DNA from: Wohlfahrtiimonas sp.
Lineage (GTDB): Bacteria; Pseudomonadota; Gammaproteobacteria; Cardiobacteriales; Wohlfahrtiimonadaceae
DNA length: 27,049 bases
Reading direction: 5' to 3'
NCBI GenBank assembly: GCA_030149965.1
Contig: JASLHB010000059.1
Coordinates: forward strand, 1 to 27,049
A program made the position numbers and the translations under genes. The notes below the pieces were generated by a model. That model had not been told where the DNA came from. It saw nothing but the letters and a program-made list of their open reading frames with translations, and made no database searches. The stretch's first letter is position 1. Each line of letters starts with the position of its first letter. Shown piece after piece: positions 25,585-27,049 of this stretch.

Positions 25585-25653
25585 TTCTTTTAATGATAAT
25601 ATAATCTTATTGTAAGCTAAATATACTTCAAAAGGTTATTAATAGGATTAATT

Positions 25654-26127
25654 ATGGTTAAAGTTTTATTCGTGTGTTTGGGTAATATTTGTCGCTCTCC
25701 AATGGCAGAAGCATTATTCAGAGAAAAGGTAAAATCGAAAGGACTAGAAGATAAAATTTATATTGCATCTGCTGCAACAGGCGATTGGAATCTTGGTAAA
25801 CCACCGCATCATGGTACACAAGAAATTTTAAATGAAAAAGGAATTTCTACAAAAGAAATGGTTGCTACACGAATCTGTGGTGATGATTTTGAAACTTATG
25901 ATTATATTTTAGGTATGGATAATAATAATATTAGCGATCTAAAATCTCTTCCACCAACTGATCAATATGATTCAAAAATTCATTTATTTCTAGAAGCACT
26001 CAATAATCCTGAACATTCTGAAGTCCCTGATCCTTATTACACAGGCAATTTTGAGTTAACTTATGATTTAGTCAATCAAGGTTGTGATTATTGGCTGGAT
26101 TACATCATTAGAAATCATAATTTATGA
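25654..26127 (+). CDS. Low-molecular-weight protein-tyrosine-phosphatase
   Basis: A 157-residue LMW-PTP. The P-loop C-x5-R is VCLGNICRS, with Cys8 as nucleophile and Arg14. The general acid is Asp126 in the signature DPYYTGNFE. LGMDNNNI and the SAATGDWNLG loop are also typical. Such enzymes remove phosphate from tyrosine, often together with a BY-kinase in polysaccharide export, but no capsule gene is near. AGGA lies seven bases before the ATG. Its TGA stop overlaps the next gene's ATG, which suggests translational coupling. Confidence 0.93.
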   Translation: MVKVLFVCLGNICRSPMAEALFREKVKSKGLEDKIYIASAATGDWNLGKPPHHGTQEILNEKGISTKEMVATRICGDDFETYDYILGMDNNNISDLKSLPPTDQYDSKIHLFLEALNNPEHSEVPDPYYTGNFELTYDLVNQGCDYWLDYIIRNHNL

Positions 26128-26624
26128 TGAAATTTGAATTAGATGATTATATTTTAAATACTAAAAAAGCACTTTATAGTGCTGAATCATCTGGTCAAAT
26201 TAAAAATATTCTTAAAATTTTCAAAGATACGATTATCTATCATATAGATGAACGCACAAGTGATAATTACGAGCAATGCAATAAGATATTTGTAGATCTG
26301 ATGATTAAACTACTCAATGATACTAAGTTTATGCAAAAGCAAGGTTCTCAAAATATATTCCATGTAATACTGTTTACTATATTTATTGATGATCGAAGTA
26401 AACAAGATATACTTAATATTTTGAAAAAAAATTATCATTTATACACAACTTACGCACTATGCGATGCTGTATGCAAATATATTTATTATGAAATATGTAA
26501 TTTCGATTCTGAACTTGCCAAACCTATTTATGAGGCATTATTCGCTAATGCATATAATGGAGAAAATATAAATAGCTTGTTAGATAATTTATATTTTAAT
26601 TTAGGTATCACGATTGATAAGTAA
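26124..26624 (+). CDS. Unknown protein coupled to the tyrosine phosphatase
   Basis: A 166-residue protein of no family I recognise. It appears mostly alpha-helical and soluble, with no signal peptide or membrane segment. It is rich in Tyr, Ile, Asn and Lys and has segments such as YALCDAVCKYIYYEICNFD and PIYEALFANAYNGENIN. The start overlaps the phosphatase stop by four bases (ATGA), so it depends on that gene for translation. The base composition is very AT-rich. The context suggests a partner or substrate of the phosphatase; this is inference only. Confidence 0.6.
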   Translation: MMKFELDDYILNTKKALYSAESSGQIKNILKIFKDTIIYHIDERTSDNYEQCNKIFVDLMIKLLNDTKFMQKQGSQNIFHVILFTIFIDDRSKQDILNILKKNYHLYTTYALCDAVCKYIYYEICNFDSELAKPIYEALFANAYNGENINSLLDNLYFNLGITIDK

Positions 26625-26668
26625 TATCATACCTGCAATCTTAACTAAAATAGTTAGATAGCAATCTT

Positions 26669-26878
26669 TCAATTTACATTCATAATCACAATAAAACATA
26701 TCATAATGAATAAAGCAGAACCAATCAGTAGATTGGTTTTCGAATTTTCCCATAAATTCTGAAAAGTAGTCTTTCTACCGATACACCGTAAAACAATCCA
26801 CCTTATGGATGCCCCTAAAAATGGCAAGATGTATAAAAATATTATTTCTGCTATACCCTGCCCGATGCTACCTACCAT
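26669..26878 (-). CDS. Small two-helix membrane protein, unknown
   Basis: About 69 residues with two hydrophobic segments (IAEIIFLYILPFLGASIRWIV and LLIGSALFIMICFIVIMNV) separated by a basic loop with RKTTFQNLWENSKTN. No family is recognised. The frame runs to a GTG at 26890, but a GGAG at that spot is best spaced from the ATG at 26876-26878, which is chosen. It is convergent with the unknown 26124-26624 gene. A chance frame cannot be excluded. Confidence 0.45.
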   Translation of the reverse strand: MVGSIGQGIAEIIFLYILPFLGASIRWIVLRCIGRKTTFQNLWENSKTNLLIGSALFIMICFIVIMNVN

Positions 26879-26946
26879 CATCAACTCCACTTTTAGATAG
26901 TTATTTTTATATCATTATAGGATATTCATTAACATATTCCAAACAA

Positions 26947-26972
26947 CAAAAAGCCCACTCATTGAGTGGGCT
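26947..26972 (-). terminator. Terminator of the rRNA operon
   Basis: AGCCCACTC (26952-26960) pairs with GAGTGGGCT (26964-26972) around a 3-base loop, followed on the minus strand by a T-run (26951-26947). It lies about 13 bases after the end of 5S rRNA. Confidence 0.88.
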
Positions 26973-26984
26973 ATTCGCTTGTTA

Positions 26985-27049
26985 GACCCTGGAGATGACC
27001 TACTTTCACATGGGGAGGCCCCACACTATCATCGGCGCAGCTACGTTTC
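26985..27049 (-). rRNA. rrf: 5S ribosomal RNA, 3' part (cut by window edge)
   Basis: The complement reads GAAACGTAGCTGCGCCGATG, then ATAGTGTGGGG and CTCCCCATGTGAAAGTAGG, closing with CTCCAGG. This is the 3' half of gammaproteobacterial 5S rRNA (helices IV/V and the end of helix I). The exact mature 3' end is uncertain by a few bases. The rest of the operon lies beyond the right edge. Confidence 0.92.

Overview
The window is a chromosomal segment of an AT-rich gammaproteobacterium. Evidence: a ParC very close to the enterobacterial type, a RecC-type recombinase subunit, a class II lysyl-tRNA synthetase, a rimI locus preceded by a psi/UDG-like gene, an RpfE-like gene fused into an operon with recJ, and an MliC-type lysozyme-inhibitor lipoprotein. 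The genus cannot be fixed by reading alone. Cardiobacteriales-like (Ignatzschineria/Wohlfahrtiimonas) and Moraxellaceae-like lineages both fit the composition. No phage, insertion sequence, CRISPR array or tRNA gene was seen.

Layout, left to right. Positions 1-3.2 kb (minus strand) hold the start of rplY (L25), parC, and a Pcm-like methyltransferase with a strong terminator placed just before parC. Positions 3.2-4.6 kb hold glyA with its own promoter and terminator. Positions 4.6-6.6 kb form a small, very AT-rich accessory patch: two small membrane proteins, a membrane-anchored MORN-type protein and a two-helix membrane protein, none with an assignable function. Positions 6.6-8.7 kb hold an AEC-family transporter, a RidA-family enamine deaminase and a stand-alone globin-sensor protein. 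Positions 8.65-9.35 kb are a 700-base non-coding stretch with two perfect palindromes and a structured leader for a DEAD-box RNA helicase with a long RGG/SR-like tail (9.35-11.05 kb). Next come an MliC-like lipoprotein, mutM, a DUF2069 membrane protein and mtnN, separated by clean hairpin terminators.

Positions 13.6-21.7 kb form a long minus-strand gene train: pssA, a psi(HolD)/family-4-UDG-like gene, rimI, tusA, rpfE-like, recJ, guaB, lysS. Several joints overlap or nearly touch, and the train ends at a hairpin terminator after lysS. It combines phospholipid synthesis, the replisome, ribosomal protein acetylation, sulfur relay, DNA repair, GMP synthesis and translation. A gap at 21.7-22.2 kb carries tandem DnaA boxes inside an inverted repeat. 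It is followed by a solitary recC (no recB or recD beside it), a low-molecular-weight tyrosine phosphatase translationally coupled to an unknown protein, a small membrane protein, and finally the 3' half of a 5S rRNA gene on the minus strand. The minus-strand bias and the rRNA orientation suggest that replication crosses this window from right to left.

The most interesting item is the gene upstream of rimI. It has the family-4 uracil-DNA glycosylase fold and all four Fe-S cysteines, but its catalytic motifs are altered, and its N-terminus resembles the chi-binding peptide of E. coli Psi. It is therefore a good candidate for a DNA polymerase III psi subunit that still looks like its glycosylase ancestor.
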